From OLB7 sp966250335 (GTDB taxonomy: Bacteria > Bacteroidota > Ignavibacteria > OLB7): DNA of 43,362 nt. Under the pieces are notes generated by a model. That model had not been told where the DNA came from. It ran no database searches and saw only the letters and a program-made list of their open reading frames with translations. The stretch's first letter is position 1. Each line of letters begins with the position of its first letter. Location: contig CBINGZ010000046.1 in NCBI GenBank assembly GCA_966250335.1, forward strand, positions 1-43,362, in the 5' to 3' direction. The position numbers and the translations under genes are program-made. Positions 22,409 through 31,452 of the stretch are shown here, one piece after another.

Positions 22409-24982
22409 ATGCGCCCACTTATTACCTTCACTGTCGCCGGCCAGCTCCCAGAACGGTTGAGCAGGCTCCATGAACTGAGCCGCAACCTTTACTGGACCTG
22501 GAATCCGACGATTCGTGAATTCCTCCGATCGATCGATCCCGATGTCTGGCATCGGACGAATCATCACCCGCTCAAAATGCTTCAGTCGCTTCCGAACGGA
22601 CGCCTGACCGAGCTTGCCGATGATCCGGAGTTCATGAGCCGTTATCAACGAGCCCTTGATGAGCTCGACACCTATTTACGCAATTCCACCTGGTATAGCA
22701 AGCGTCGGGAGGATAAAAAAGAGAAGATCGCGTATTTATCCGCCGAGTTCGGCCTGCATGAGTCGCTTCCCCTCTATTCCGGCGGACTCGGCGTCCTCTC
22801 CGGCGATCATACCAAGTCGGCAAGCGACCTCGGTCTCCCCTTCGTCTGCGTCGGACTGATGTACCAGATGGGATATTTCGAGCAGCGCCTGACCCTGGAA
22901 GGGGCCCAGCTCGAGAGCTATTCCATTAACGATCCTTCCCACCTTCCGGTTAGTTCGGTCACCGACGACGGGCTCCGCCCCCTCCGGATCGCCGTCGAGT
23001 TTCCCCGCGGGACCCTCTACGCCCAGGTCTGGAAACTGGAGGTCGGGACCGTCCCGATCTACCTGCTCGATACCAATATCAAGGAGAACTCGATCCCGGA
23101 GTATCGTGATATCGCCGACTACCTCTACGGCGGCGACCAGGAGACCCGGATCATGCAGGAGATCGTCCTCGGGATCGGCGGCATGCGCGCGCTTCGAGCC
23201 GTCGGGATCGACCCCGACGTGACCCATTCCAACGAGGGACACAGCGCCTTCCTGATGCTGGAACGGATCAGGCTCTATATGCAGGAGATGGGGATGAACT
23301 TCGCCGAGGCGGCCGAACTGATCTCCGCCGGCTCGGTCTTCACCACCCATACCCCCGTTCCGGCCGGCAACGACCAGTTTCCAATCGAGATGATTGACCG
23401 CTATTTCGGCAACTACTGGCCGCAGCTCGGACTCAGCCGCGACCAGTTCCTGGGGCTGGGGAGGGTCGATCCCTCCAACCCGAACGAACAGTTCTCCATG
23501 ACCGTCCTGGCGCTCAGGCTCACCTCCCGGCACAACGGCGTCAGTCTGCTCCACGGCGAGGTCTCGCGCGATATGTGGAAGAACCTCTGGAGGAACGTCC
23601 CCCCCCACGAGAACCCGATCGCCGGGATCACGAACGGCGTCCACACCCTCACCTGGATCTCCGACGAGATGGGATCGCTCCTGACGGCGCACCTGGGCCC
23701 GGAATGGCGCGGTTCGGTCGCCGAACAGTCGCACTGGGAGAAGGTGGAGGCGATCCCCGACGAAGATCTCTGGCGGGTCAAGAACAGGATGCGGCAGGAT
23801 ATGACCGCCTATGTCCGCTGGCGTCTGGAGGAGCAGCACACCGAACTCTACTCATCCTCCTCCACCGGACGTGAGAGCGAACGGATCCTCGATCCGGAAG
23901 CGCTGACGATCGGTTTCGCCCGGCGGTTCGCCACCTACAAGCGGGCCACCCTCCTCTTCCGCGACAGGGAGCGGGCGATACGGCTCTTCACCGACCCGCG
24001 CCGTCCCGTGCAGATGGTGATCGCCGGGAAGGCGCACCCGCGCGACCAGGCAGGGAAGGAGTTCATCAGGGAGATCTTCAAATTCCTGCGGGAAACAGGG
24101 CTGGAGGGGAAGATCGTCTTCGTGGAGGATTACGATCTGGCGGTGGCGCGACGGATGGTGCAGGGATGCGACATCTGGCTGAACACCCCCCGCCGTCCCC
24201 TGGAGGCGAGCGGCACAAGCGGCATGAAGGCGGCGATCAACGCCACCATCAACGTCTCGATCCTCGACGGCTGGTGGCCCGAGGGGTACGACGGGACCAA
24301 CGGGTTCGCCATCGGCGACGTGCGGGGATTGACGAACACCGAGCTTCAGGATGAGATCGAATCGCGTCAGCTCTATCGGATCATGGAGCAGCAGGTGATC
24401 CCCGCCTTCTTCGAGCGGGACGAGGAGGGGCTCCCCCGCCGCTGGATCGCCATGCAGAAACGTTCGCTCATGACGCTCGGGGCCCGCTTCAGCTCCGACA
24501 GGATGGTCCGCCAGTACGCCGAGGAGTTCTATTTCGCCTCCTCCGACAGGTTCAACAACCTCCGTGAATCGGGGGGAAAACGGGCGCGGGAGCTGGTGAT
24601 GTGGAAGCAGAGAATCGCCGAGGGATGGGGAGATGTCAGGTTCGTCCATGCGGCGGCCCAGGCACGGACGGAGATGACGGTCGGGGATGAACTGACGGTG
24701 ACGGCGAACGTGGCGCTGGGAAAGATCGCGCCGGAGGATCTGGTCGTGGAGGCGTATTTCGGGCCGCTCGGCGCCGACGGGCTGATCGCCGGAGGGCATG
24801 GGAAACGGATCTCCTTCACCTCCCGCGAGAACGGGATCGCCGTCTTCCAGGGACGGATTCCGCTGGAGAACGTCGGGCATACCGGGATGACGGTGCGGGT
24901 CTATCCGACCCATCCCGACCTGGCCCATCCGTTCGAGATGAACCGGGTCACCTACGCCCAGGTAGGGGCCGGAGAGGGGTGA
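22409..24982 (+). CDS. glgP: Alpha-glucan (glycogen) phosphorylase, GT35 short type
   Basis: A protein of 857 residues. It releases glucose-1-phosphate from glycogen or maltodextrin using pyridoxal phosphate. It belongs to the shorter bacterial/archaeal GT35 type with an N-terminal DUF3417 domain (LPERLSRLHELSRNLYWTWNP). Core motifs are AEFGLHESLPLYSGGLGVLSGDH, HSNEGHSAF, GITNGVHTLTW, FARRFATYKR, and the pyridoxal-lysine loop EASGTSGMKAAIN (Lys in GMKA) with DGWWPEGYDGTNGFAIG. The C-terminal extension (about 740-857) is beta-rich and may bind substrate. It is monocistronic, ending in a strong terminator. Confidence 0.97.
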   Translation: MRPLITFTVAGQLPERLSRLHELSRNLYWTWNPTIREFLRSIDPDVWHRTNHHPLKMLQSLPNGRLTELADDPEFMSRYQRALDELDTYLRNSTWYSKRREDKKEKIAYLSAEFGLHESLPLYSGGLGVLSGDHTKSASDLGLPFVCVGLMYQMGYFEQRLTLEGAQLESYSINDPSHLPVSSVTDDGLRPLRIAVEFPRGTLYAQVWKLEVGTVPIYLLDTNIKENSIPEYRDIADYLYGGDQETRIMQEIVLGIGGMRALRAVGIDPDVTHSNEGHSAFLMLERIRLYMQEMGMNFAEAAELISAGSVFTTHTPVPAGNDQFPIEMIDRYFGNYWPQLGLSRDQFLGLGRVDPSNPNEQFSMTVLALRLTSRHNGVSLLHGEVSRDMWKNLWRNVPPHENPIAGITNGVHTLTWISDEMGSLLTAHLGPEWRGSVAEQSHWEKVEAIPDEDLWRVKNRMRQDMTAYVRWRLEEQHTELYSSSSTGRESERILDPEALTIGFARRFATYKRATLLFRDRERAIRLFTDPRRPVQMVIAGKAHPRDQAGKEFIREIFKFLRETGLEGKIVFVEDYDLAVARRMVQGCDIWLNTPRRPLEASGTSGMKAAINATINVSILDGWWPEGYDGTNGFAIGDVRGLTNTELQDEIESRQLYRIMEQQVIPAFFERDEEGLPRRWIAMQKRSLMTLGARFSSDRMVRQYAEEFYFASSDRFNNLRESGGKRARELVMWKQRIAEGWGDVRFVHAAAQARTEMTVGDELTVTANVALGKIAPEDLVVEAYFGPLGADGLIAGGHGKRISFTSRENGIAVFQGRIPLENVGHTGMTVRVYPTHPDLAHPFEMNRVTYAQVGAGEG

Positions 24983-25022
24983 TCCCCCCGCGAATCGAAC
25001 CGCAGTTCATGAATTCATAACA

Positions 25023-25059
25023 CGGCCCCGGCATGCTACCGCCGGGGCCGCTTCGTTTT
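25023..25059 (+). terminator. Rho-independent terminator of glgP
   Basis: CGGCCCCGGC and GCCGGGGCCG pair perfectly over 10 bp around an 8-base loop, followed by CTTCGTTTT. It starts 40 bases after the glgP stop. Confidence 0.85.
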
Positions 25060-25106
25060 ACGAACAAACCGATCTCACTACGATTATTACAATCCGTTCA
25101 TTTCAC

Positions 25107-25146
25107 CTTAACATTCCGGTAACGCAGCGATAACATGGCCATAACA
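25107..25146 (+). promoter_or_regulatory. Four-unit Pho-box-like array upstream of the porin-pst genes
   Basis: Four 7-bp repeats, CTTAACA (25107), GGTAACG (25118), GATAACA (25129) and CATAACA (25140), are each separated by exactly 4 bases. The period is thus 11 bp with a shared core TAAC. Tandem 7-bp repeats with 4-bp spacers are the known architecture of PhoB boxes, and TTAACA-type repeats at 11 bp are known for Bacillus PhoP. The array ends 195 bases before the porin ATG. The cognate PhoB/PhoR pair is not in the window. Confidence 0.7.
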
Positions 25147-25192
25147 CACCTGCCGTAAGTTTGCCGCAAAACGGGACGGAAAGAGGGGTTAC

Positions 25193-25230
25193 GGTAAACA
25201 TCTCGTAACATCGGTTACCCATTCATAACA
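25193..25230 (+). promoter_or_regulatory. Second, less regular Pho-box-like cluster
   Basis: GGTAAAC (25193) and CGTAACA (25204) are 11 bp apart, and GGTTACC (25213) and CATAACA (25224) are also 11 bp apart. The two pairs are off-phase by about 2 bases. The units share the TAAC core of the first array, 47 bases downstream of it. It may be a second binding block or the one nearest the promoter. Confidence 0.45.
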
Positions 25231-25341
25231 TACGGCCGTTCGCTCTGCGACCGACTTCCGCCCGAACACCTGAACGGAACTGCCGCTTGACGCCTTCCCG
25301 GATGCCCTGAATCCCCAATCCATACACATCCAACACTTTTT

Positions 25342-26658
25342 ATGAGAAGACTTTCTCTCTGGCTGCTCTCGGCAGTCCTCCTGACCGGCCACGCGGCGTA
25401 CGCTCAGGAAACCGAAGACGAGGGACCGATGACCCCCGAGGAGATTGAAGAAGGAGTACGTGGTCTCGGTGAGCGGACGACTCTGCTGGAAGGCGAGCTG
25501 GAGAAGCTCAAGAGGATCAAGATCAGCGGGTATGTGCAGGCCGAGTGGCAGCACTTCGATCAGAAGTCGAACCCGGGGGGACGCGCCCTCTATTCCGACG
25601 CCCGGAAGAACTTTTTCACGGTCCGTCGCGGCCGCATCAAGTTCCAGCATACGCTCGGCTCCATGAAGTTCGTCCTGCAGCCCGACATCACCGAAAGCGG
25701 TGTGGTGATCAAGGACGCCTACGGCGAGTACGACATTCTGCCGAACGGCGAGCTCTTCGTCGACATCGGCATGTTCAACAGGCCGAACTACGAAGTGGAG
25801 CTCTCCTCCAGCAGCCGCGAGTCGGCCGAGCGTTCGCAGGTCGTCCGCGCGTTCTACCCCGGCGAGCGTGATCTCGGCTTCATGTTCACCTATCAGCCGT
25901 CGCTGACCGATGCCTTCAGCCCGAAGCTGCAGCTCGGCCTCTTCAACGGCCCCGGCACCACGGCCGAGACCGACGCCTACAAGGATCTGCTCGCCCGCCT
26001 CACCTTCCCGATCCCGTTCGGCGACGACTCCCCGATCCAGGCCGACCTGGGCGCCTCCTTCTATCACGGCGGCATCCCGCAGACCACCGACTCGGTTCTG
26101 GAGACGGTGGACGGCAAGACGATCATGGTCGTGAACGAGGAGACCGGCGACATGAGGGGCTGGGGAAACCGGCAGAACTTCAACATCGAAGGGCAGATCT
26201 ACCTCGATCTCCTTCCGATCGGCGGCACGATCCTGAAGGGTGAGTTCCTCTCCGGCAAGCGCCCCACGGCCCCGGTCGCGGCGGTCGCCTCCTCGGTCGG
26301 TATCGGCAAGGGGACCAACGGCGACAGCATCGTCGTCGTCAAGGGGAGCGCGGCCCGTCCGGTGCAGATCCGCGAGCAGTCGGGCTTCTACGCCTACCTG
26401 ATCCAGAACATCGGCGACAACTTCCAGTTCGTGGCGAAGTACGACAACATGGATCGCAACACGAACATGGAGGCCGCGCAGGTCACCTCCGCCAGCGACG
26501 CCACCTTCAACGTGCTCGGCCTGGGTGTGAACATCTTCATCGAGAGCCTCCGCATCACGGCCTGGTACGAGATGCCGACCTCCGGCGCCGACGAGCTGGG
26601 AACAACCGAGGATCTGAAGGACAACAAGACGACCATCCGGTTCCAGTACAAGTTCTGA
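25342..26658 (+). CDS. Outer-membrane porin, phosphate-selective OprP/OprO-like
   Basis: A protein of 438 residues with signal peptide (cleavage after ...AAYA, residue 21). Residues about 32-60 are a short coiled-coil-like helix (LGERTTLLEGELEKLKR) as in many trimeric porins. The rest is beta-strand rich, from KISGYVQAEWQHF to the C-terminal FQYKF, whose terminal Phe is typical for outer-membrane barrels. The N-terminal coil plus the phosphate gene neighbourhood support an OprP-type phosphate channel. The gene precedes pstS by 97 bases and lies downstream of the Pho-box-like arrays. Confidence 0.8.
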   Translation: MRRLSLWLLSAVLLTGHAAYAQETEDEGPMTPEEIEEGVRGLGERTTLLEGELEKLKRIKISGYVQAEWQHFDQKSNPGGRALYSDARKNFFTVRRGRIKFQHTLGSMKFVLQPDITESGVVIKDAYGEYDILPNGELFVDIGMFNRPNYEVELSSSSRESAERSQVVRAFYPGERDLGFMFTYQPSLTDAFSPKLQLGLFNGPGTTAETDAYKDLLARLTFPIPFGDDSPIQADLGASFYHGGIPQTTDSVLETVDGKTIMVVNEETGDMRGWGNRQNFNIEGQIYLDLLPIGGTILKGEFLSGKRPTAPVAAVASSVGIGKGTNGDSIVVVKGSAARPVQIREQSGFYAYLIQNIGDNFQFVAKYDNMDRNTNMEAAQVTSASDATFNVLGLGVNIFIESLRITAWYEMPTSGADELGTTEDLKDNKTTIRFQYKF

Positions 26659-26755
26659 TCGGCCGACAGGCTCCCCGAAGCGGAGGGCCCGTCGTGTTCG
26701 GACACGATCTTCATTCGCAACGTCATATCATTCATTACGATATTCTGCACAACCC

Positions 26756-27595
26756 ATGGCTATCTACAGGAAACTTCTGCTTGCGCTGGTCGCCCTGACC
26801 GTCTCCGCCGGTGTCTACGGCTTCTTCCCGCTCGACGTCATTACGGTCAAGGGATCGGACACGATGGTGATCCTGGCCCAGAAGTGGGCCGAGTCGTACC
26901 AGGCCAAGCATCCCAACGTCTCGATCCGCGTCACCGGCGGCGGATCGGGTACCGGCATCTCGGCGCTCATCAACGGCACAACCGACATCTGCAACTCCTC
27001 GCGCCCGATGAACAAGACGGAGCGCCAGCAGTTGAAGACCCGCTACGGCAGCCCCGGCGTCGAAGTGCGCGTGGCGCGCGACGGCATCACGATCTACACG
27101 AACCCCGCCAACCCGATCAAGACGATCTCGATCCCGCAGCTCAAGGGGATCTTCACCGGCACGATCACGAACTGGAAGGAAGTCGGCGGCAAGGATGCCC
27201 GCATCATCACCTACGGTCGTGAGAACAGCTCCGGAACCTACAGCTTCTTCAAGGAGCATGTTCTGGAGAACCGTGACTTCAGCGCCTCGGTGCAGACGCT
27301 GCCGGGAACGGCGGCCGTCGTCAACGCCGTCATCAAGGACCCGAACGGAATCGGCTACGGCGGCTTCGGCTTCGCCAAGGGGATCCATATCCTGGAGGTG
27401 AGCCAGACCAACGGAGGAACCTCCTACGCCCCCTCCGAGGCGACGATCAGGAGCGGCACCTATCCGATCAGCCGCTACCTCTTCTGCTATCTGAAGAACC
27501 GCCCCACCGGAGCGGTCAAGGAATATGTCGACTGGCTGATTTCGGCCGAGGGGCAGGCAGTTGTGAAGAAGACGGGGTATTTCTCGATCAACTGA
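26756..27595 (+). CDS. pstS: Phosphate ABC transporter substrate-binding protein PstS
   Basis: A protein of 279 residues with an N-terminal hydrophobic signal segment (KLLLALVALTVSAGVYG) and no lipobox Cys. It binds inorganic phosphate in the periplasm and delivers it to PstCA. Phosphate-binding loops are VKGSDTM, GGGSGTG (around residues 61-67) and GRENSSGTYSFF. A typical C-terminal region is SRYLFCYLKNRPTGAVKEYVDWLISAEGQ. The gene follows the porin and precedes pstC, but 386 bases with two hairpins separate it from pstC. Confidence 0.96.
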   Translation: MAIYRKLLLALVALTVSAGVYGFFPLDVITVKGSDTMVILAQKWAESYQAKHPNVSIRVTGGGSGTGISALINGTTDICNSSRPMNKTERQQLKTRYGSPGVEVRVARDGITIYTNPANPIKTISIPQLKGIFTGTITNWKEVGGKDARIITYGRENSSGTYSFFKEHVLENRDFSASVQTLPGTAAVVNAVIKDPNGIGYGGFGFAKGIHILEVSQTNGGTSYAPSEATIRSGTYPISRYLFCYLKNRPTGAVKEYVDWLISAEGQAVVKKTGYFSIN

Positions 27596-27981
27596 TCGGG
27601 AGGCGATAGAACGGAAGAGAAGGGCCCGCGGCGTTCATCCCACGCCGCGGGCCGGAAGGGTCGGAACGGAGACGGGAGAGGAATCATCCGGACCCCCTCT
27701 GATACGGCGGCTCCCGACGACCACACGGAGCACCCACATACGGCCCGAACGAGACGGGCCGTAATCGTTTCGATCCGTACCGGCCGGCCCGAGCGGTAAA
27801 GTCTTCTTAACTTAGATGCCCCGATCGGCGATATCAGCGCTCCACGCAGTAGTTTCCCGCCGATCGGAGTGATGAGGCACGGCACGTACGGTACATGACA
27901 GCTCCCACGGGAGCGGAGAGATCGACGGAGCGCGCACAACGTACGTACGACCAAACCTATAATCGACCTTCGACGCAACTC
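27596..27981. other. Intergenic pstS-pstC region with two hairpins and a possible single Pho-box pair
   Basis: It contains a 12-bp perfect hairpin GGCCCGCGGCGT/ACGCCGCGGGCC at 27623-27653 (7-base loop, no T-run) and a 9-bp hairpin TACGGCCCG/CGGGCCGTA at 27739-27763 followed by ATCGTTTCG. A pair of 7-mers GGTAAAG (27795) and CTTAACT (27806) is 11 bp apart and resembles the Pho repeats. Inverted repeats CCGATCGGCG at 27821-27830 and CGCCGATCGG at 27858-27867 lie next. Such hairpins after pstS commonly make it more abundant than the permease genes. Confidence 0.5.
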
Positions 27982-29457
27982 ATGCAGGATGAACAGCAGC
28001 ATCCCTCAACCGGCAGACCGACGCCGCCGGGCGAGCCGACTCCACCCTCCGGAGCAGCACCGCCCCCGCCGAAGGTCGTAGCCCGGGAATCCGCCGCCGC
28101 CCCCTCTTCCCCAAAGGAATCGACGCTTCCGTCGCTCACACAGAAGCAGCGGAGGATCGGCGAGCGCATTATCGAATTCGGCATCTTCGCCATCGCGACG
28201 ACGTCGATCGTGACCATCTTCCTGATCTTCATCTTCATCTTCAAGGAAGCGGCCCCGATCTTCTTCGGCAGCTCGGAGGAGAAGAAGGATACGGTCGCCG
28301 CCGCGGCGCCTCATTCGGCGACGACGGCGGCCACGGAATCGGAGAGCGGTCTGGAGTCGGAGCAGTACAACCCGAGCGCCTCGACCGATTCCGACAGCTC
28401 CCTTGAGTCGGAGCAGTACAACCCGGCTCCCCCGACCGACACCGCCGCAGGAAGCGGCGCGACCGCATCGGCCGACGAGGACGAAGCCGAACTCTACAAC
28501 CCCGACGCGAAGGATATCCCCTCCCCCGGCTCTTCCGACAGCGGCTCGACGGCGGTCGCCGGCAACGATTCCACGCCGGCCGTGACGCCGGCCGTGAAGC
28601 CGGCGGAGCCCGCGGAGCCGACCACCGCCGAGCGGGAGGCGATCGCCAGGAGCATCGTCGGCGAGAATTACCCGATCCTGGACCACGACTCTCCGGTGAG
28701 CTTCGGCTACCTCTTCCACGACGTCTGGCAGCCGAACTCGGAGCATCCCCGCTACGGCATCTACCCGATCATCCTGGGAACCTTGAAGACCACCCTGATC
28801 GCGCTGCTGATCGCCGCGCCGCTCGGGGTGCTGGCAGCCCTCTACTCCGCCTTCTTCGCACCGCGATGGATGCGTGAGACGCTGAAGCCGGCGATCGAGC
28901 TTCTGGCGGGATTCCCCTCGGTCGTTCTCGGCTTCTTCTGCCTGATGACGGTCGCCACGGTCGTGCAGACGCTCTTCGGCGCCGAGTACCGGCTGAACGC
29001 GGTGGTAGGAGGGATCGGCCTGGCGCTGGCGGTGATCCCGATCATCTACACCATCTCCGACGACGCCCTCCGCGCCGTCCCCGGCTCGCTTCGCGAGGCG
29101 GCCCTGGCGCTGGGAGCGAGCGAATGGCAGGTGGCCTACAAGATCATGCTCCCGGCGGCCACCCCCGGCATCTTCGCCGCGATCCTTCTCGGCATCGGAC
29201 GCGCCTTCGGCGAGACGATGATCGCCCTGATGGCGACCGGCAACGCCCTCACCGTCGACTGGAACCTCTTCCAGTCGGTCAGAACCTTCGCCGCCACGAT
29301 CGGCGCGGAGATGGGCGAGGTCGTCTTCGGATCGCCCCACTACCAGGTTCTCTTCCTGCTCGGCGTGATCCTCTTCATCTTCTCCTTCCTTATCAATTTC
29401 GTGACGGAGTTCTACGTGAAGAAGCGTCTGATCCGGCGTTTCAGGGGGAGCGAATAA
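27982..29457 (+). CDS. pstC: Phosphate ABC transporter permease PstC with large periplasmic insertion
   Basis: A protein of 491 residues from ATG 27982 (an upstream ATG at 27895 is in frame but gives non-protein-like sequence). PstC with PstA forms the membrane channel for phosphate. The first helix is at about 64-88. A Ser/Asp/Pro-rich insertion of about 140 residues follows (about 96-236) with the acidic motif SEQYNP repeated twice and ELYNP once. Next are the permease domain motifs GTLKTTLIALLIAAPLG, ELLAGFPSVVLGF and EAALALGASEWQVAYKIMLPAATPG, the last being the EAA loop. Typical PstC is about 300 residues. The stop TAA abuts the pstA ATG. Confidence 0.93.
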   Translation: MQDEQQHPSTGRPTPPGEPTPPSGAAPPPPKVVARESAAAPSSPKESTLPSLTQKQRRIGERIIEFGIFAIATTSIVTIFLIFIFIFKEAAPIFFGSSEEKKDTVAAAAPHSATTAATESESGLESEQYNPSASTDSDSSLESEQYNPAPPTDTAAGSGATASADEDEAELYNPDAKDIPSPGSSDSGSTAVAGNDSTPAVTPAVKPAEPAEPTTAEREAIARSIVGENYPILDHDSPVSFGYLFHDVWQPNSEHPRYGIYPIILGTLKTTLIALLIAAPLGVLAALYSAFFAPRWMRETLKPAIELLAGFPSVVLGFFCLMTVATVVQTLFGAEYRLNAVVGGIGLALAVIPIIYTISDDALRAVPGSLREAALALGASEWQVAYKIMLPAATPGIFAAILLGIGRAFGETMIALMATGNALTVDWNLFQSVRTFAATIGAEMGEVVFGSPHYQVLFLLGVILFIFSFLINFVTEFYVKKRLIRRFRGSE

Positions 29458-30579
29458 ATGAACATGAAAGAGAGCACGAAATCGGTGACGGGATTCTTCG
29501 CGATGCGGCTTCCGATGATCGCGACGATGCTGATCCTTCTGATCATTGTCGTCATCATCGCCAACTTCGTCGTCACCGGGGGCGGAACCCTCTCCTGGGA
29601 GTTCCTGACGGAAGCTCCGAGGAATATGAACACCGAGGGGGGGATCTTCCCCGCCATCTTCGGCACGCTGCTGCTGGTGCTGATCATGACCCTTGCCGCC
29701 GTTCCGATCGGGACGATCACGGCGGTCTACCTGACCGAGTACGCCAGGCAGCGGTCGTTCCTGGCGCGGGTCATCAGGTTCGCCGTCAACACGCTGGCGG
29801 GTGTTCCCTCCATCGTCTTCGGACTCTTCGGCCTTGGATTCTTCATCCAGACGGTCGGCGCGCAGATCGACTCGGTACGATGGAATTCGAAGATGGAGAC
29901 GCTGCAGTCGGTTCTGGAGGCGCCGATGTCGCCGCTGGCCCAGGGGAAATCCGCGCCGGTTTCGGATGTGCAGTCGTTTCTGACGGCGACCGACGAGGCG
30001 ACGTGGGACGAGGCGATCCGCGGCCTGGCGGCCTACCCGGAAGGGACGGTCGCCAGCGCGAACACGGAGAAGATCGTGGAGTTCGTGCGGGACCGGAAGG
30101 AGCTCCTCTGGGGGAAGCCGAGCCTGATCTGGGCGGCCCTCACCCTGGCGCTGCTGACGCTCCCGGTGGTGATCGTCTCGGTCGAGGAATCTCTACGCAC
30201 CGTCCCCAGGGATATACGCGAGGCGAGCCTGGCGCTTGGAGCGACGAAATGGGAGACGATCCGCAATATCGTTCTGCCGAACTCGCTGACCGGCATCCTG
30301 ACCGGATCGATCCTGGCGGTGAGCCGCGGCGCGGGGGAGGTGGCGCCGATCCTCTTCACCGGAGCGGTCTATTCGCTGTCGGAGCTGCCGAGCTCGCTGA
30401 ACGACCAGTTCATGCACCTCGGCTATCATCTCTACATTCTCTCGACGCAATCGCCCGACGTCGACGCCACACGGCCGCTTCAGTACGCGACCACGATCGT
30501 TCTGCTGGGTCTGACGCTGGCACTCAACTTCACAGCCATTCTGTTGCGCTCGCGTATCCGCCGGCGCCGGATCGCATAG
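29458..30579 (+). CDS. pstA: Phosphate ABC transporter permease PstA with an inserted loop
   Basis: A protein of 373 residues. It starts immediately after the pstC stop (TAAATG). Helices occur at about 20-40, 65-95 and 112-131, then a soluble insertion of about 88 residues (132-220), then more helices. The EAA loop EASLALGATKWETIRNIVLPNSLTG is at about 255-279. PstA usually has about 280-300 residues, so the insertion accounts for the excess. The insertion is Asp/Glu/Ala rich with WDEAIRGL and VEFVRDRKELLWGK, predicted helical, and faces the periplasm or cytoplasm depending on topology. pstB follows 20 bases later. Confidence 0.93.
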   Translation: MNMKESTKSVTGFFAMRLPMIATMLILLIIVVIIANFVVTGGGTLSWEFLTEAPRNMNTEGGIFPAIFGTLLLVLIMTLAAVPIGTITAVYLTEYARQRSFLARVIRFAVNTLAGVPSIVFGLFGLGFFIQTVGAQIDSVRWNSKMETLQSVLEAPMSPLAQGKSAPVSDVQSFLTATDEATWDEAIRGLAAYPEGTVASANTEKIVEFVRDRKELLWGKPSLIWAALTLALLTLPVVIVSVEESLRTVPRDIREASLALGATKWETIRNIVLPNSLTGILTGSILAVSRGAGEVAPILFTGAVYSLSELPSSLNDQFMHLGYHLYILSTQSPDVDATRPLQYATTIVLLGLTLALNFTAILLRSRIRRRRIA

Positions 30580-30599
30580 CATATCGAAGCATATCCCGT

Positions 30600-31367
30600 A
30601 TGAAAAAAGAAGAGAACACGAAGATCCATACGCACGATCTCTCCCTGTACTACGGCGAGAAGCAGGCGCTGAAGAATATCTCGATGAAGATGCAGGCCAA
30701 CAAGGTCACCGCCTTCATCGGCCCCTCCGGCTGCGGCAAGAGCACCTTCCTCCGGACGCTGAACCGGATGAACGATCTGATCGAAGGGGTGCGGATCACC
30801 GGCTCCACCCATATCGACGGCGTGAACATCTACGGTTCGGACGTCAACGTCGTCAATCTGCGGAAGCGGGTCGGAATGGTGTTCCAGAAATCCAACCCCT
30901 TCCCGAAGACGATCTACGAAAACATCGCGTACGGACCGAAGATCAACGGCATCACCGACCGGACCTCGCTCGATGAGATCGTGGAGAAGAGCCTGAAGGG
31001 ATCGGCGCTCTGGAACGAGGTGAAGGATCGCCTGCAGACCTCCGCCCTGGCCCTCTCCGGAGGACAGCAGCAGCGGCTCTGCATCGCCCGCGCGATCGCC
31101 GTCAACCCGGAGATCCTGCTGATGGACGAACCCTGCTCGGCGCTCGACCCGATCTCCACGACAAAGATCGAGGAGCTGATCCTGGAGCTGAAGGAGGAAT
31201 ACACGATCGTCATCGTGACGCACAACATGCAGCAGGCCGCCCGCGTAAGCGACTACACGGCGTTCTTCTACATCGGCGAGCTGATCGAATACGATTCGAC
31301 CCGGCGTATCTTCACGAACCCGGAGAAGAAGCAGACGGAGGATTATATCACAGGCCGATTCGGCTAG
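30600..31367 (+). CDS. pstB: Phosphate ABC transporter ATP-binding protein PstB
   Basis: A protein of 255 residues. It hydrolyses ATP to drive phosphate import. Walker A is GPSGCGKST, the Q-loop VGMVFQKSNPF, the signature LSGGQQQR, Walker B ILLMDEPCSALDP and the switch VTHNMQQ. The start is the ATG at 30600 (MKKEENTKIHTHDLSLYYGE); an open frame runs further upstream but is the pstA shadow. It is the last ABC gene before phoU. A short hairpin TCCCCG/CGGGGA follows the stop codon. Confidence 0.97.
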   Translation: MKKEENTKIHTHDLSLYYGEKQALKNISMKMQANKVTAFIGPSGCGKSTFLRTLNRMNDLIEGVRITGSTHIDGVNIYGSDVNVVNLRKRVGMVFQKSNPFPKTIYENIAYGPKINGITDRTSLDEIVEKSLKGSALWNEVKDRLQTSALALSGGQQQRLCIARAIAVNPEILLMDEPCSALDPISTTKIEELILELKEEYTIVIVTHNMQQAARVSDYTAFFYIGELIEYDSTRRIFTNPEKKQTEDYITGRFG

Positions 31368-31452
31368 GTCTCCCCGCAACGGGGACCGCCGAAACGGAAA
31401 GCACGGGACCGCTCAGGTCCGTATCAGTATCCGACTCAATCCATATCCTGCC

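Noticed and set aside
27958..27963. TATAAT hexamer 18 bases before the pstC start
   Set aside because: Sigma-70 type TATAAT is not typical in this lineage and no matching TTGACA was found at 17 bp. Likely chance.
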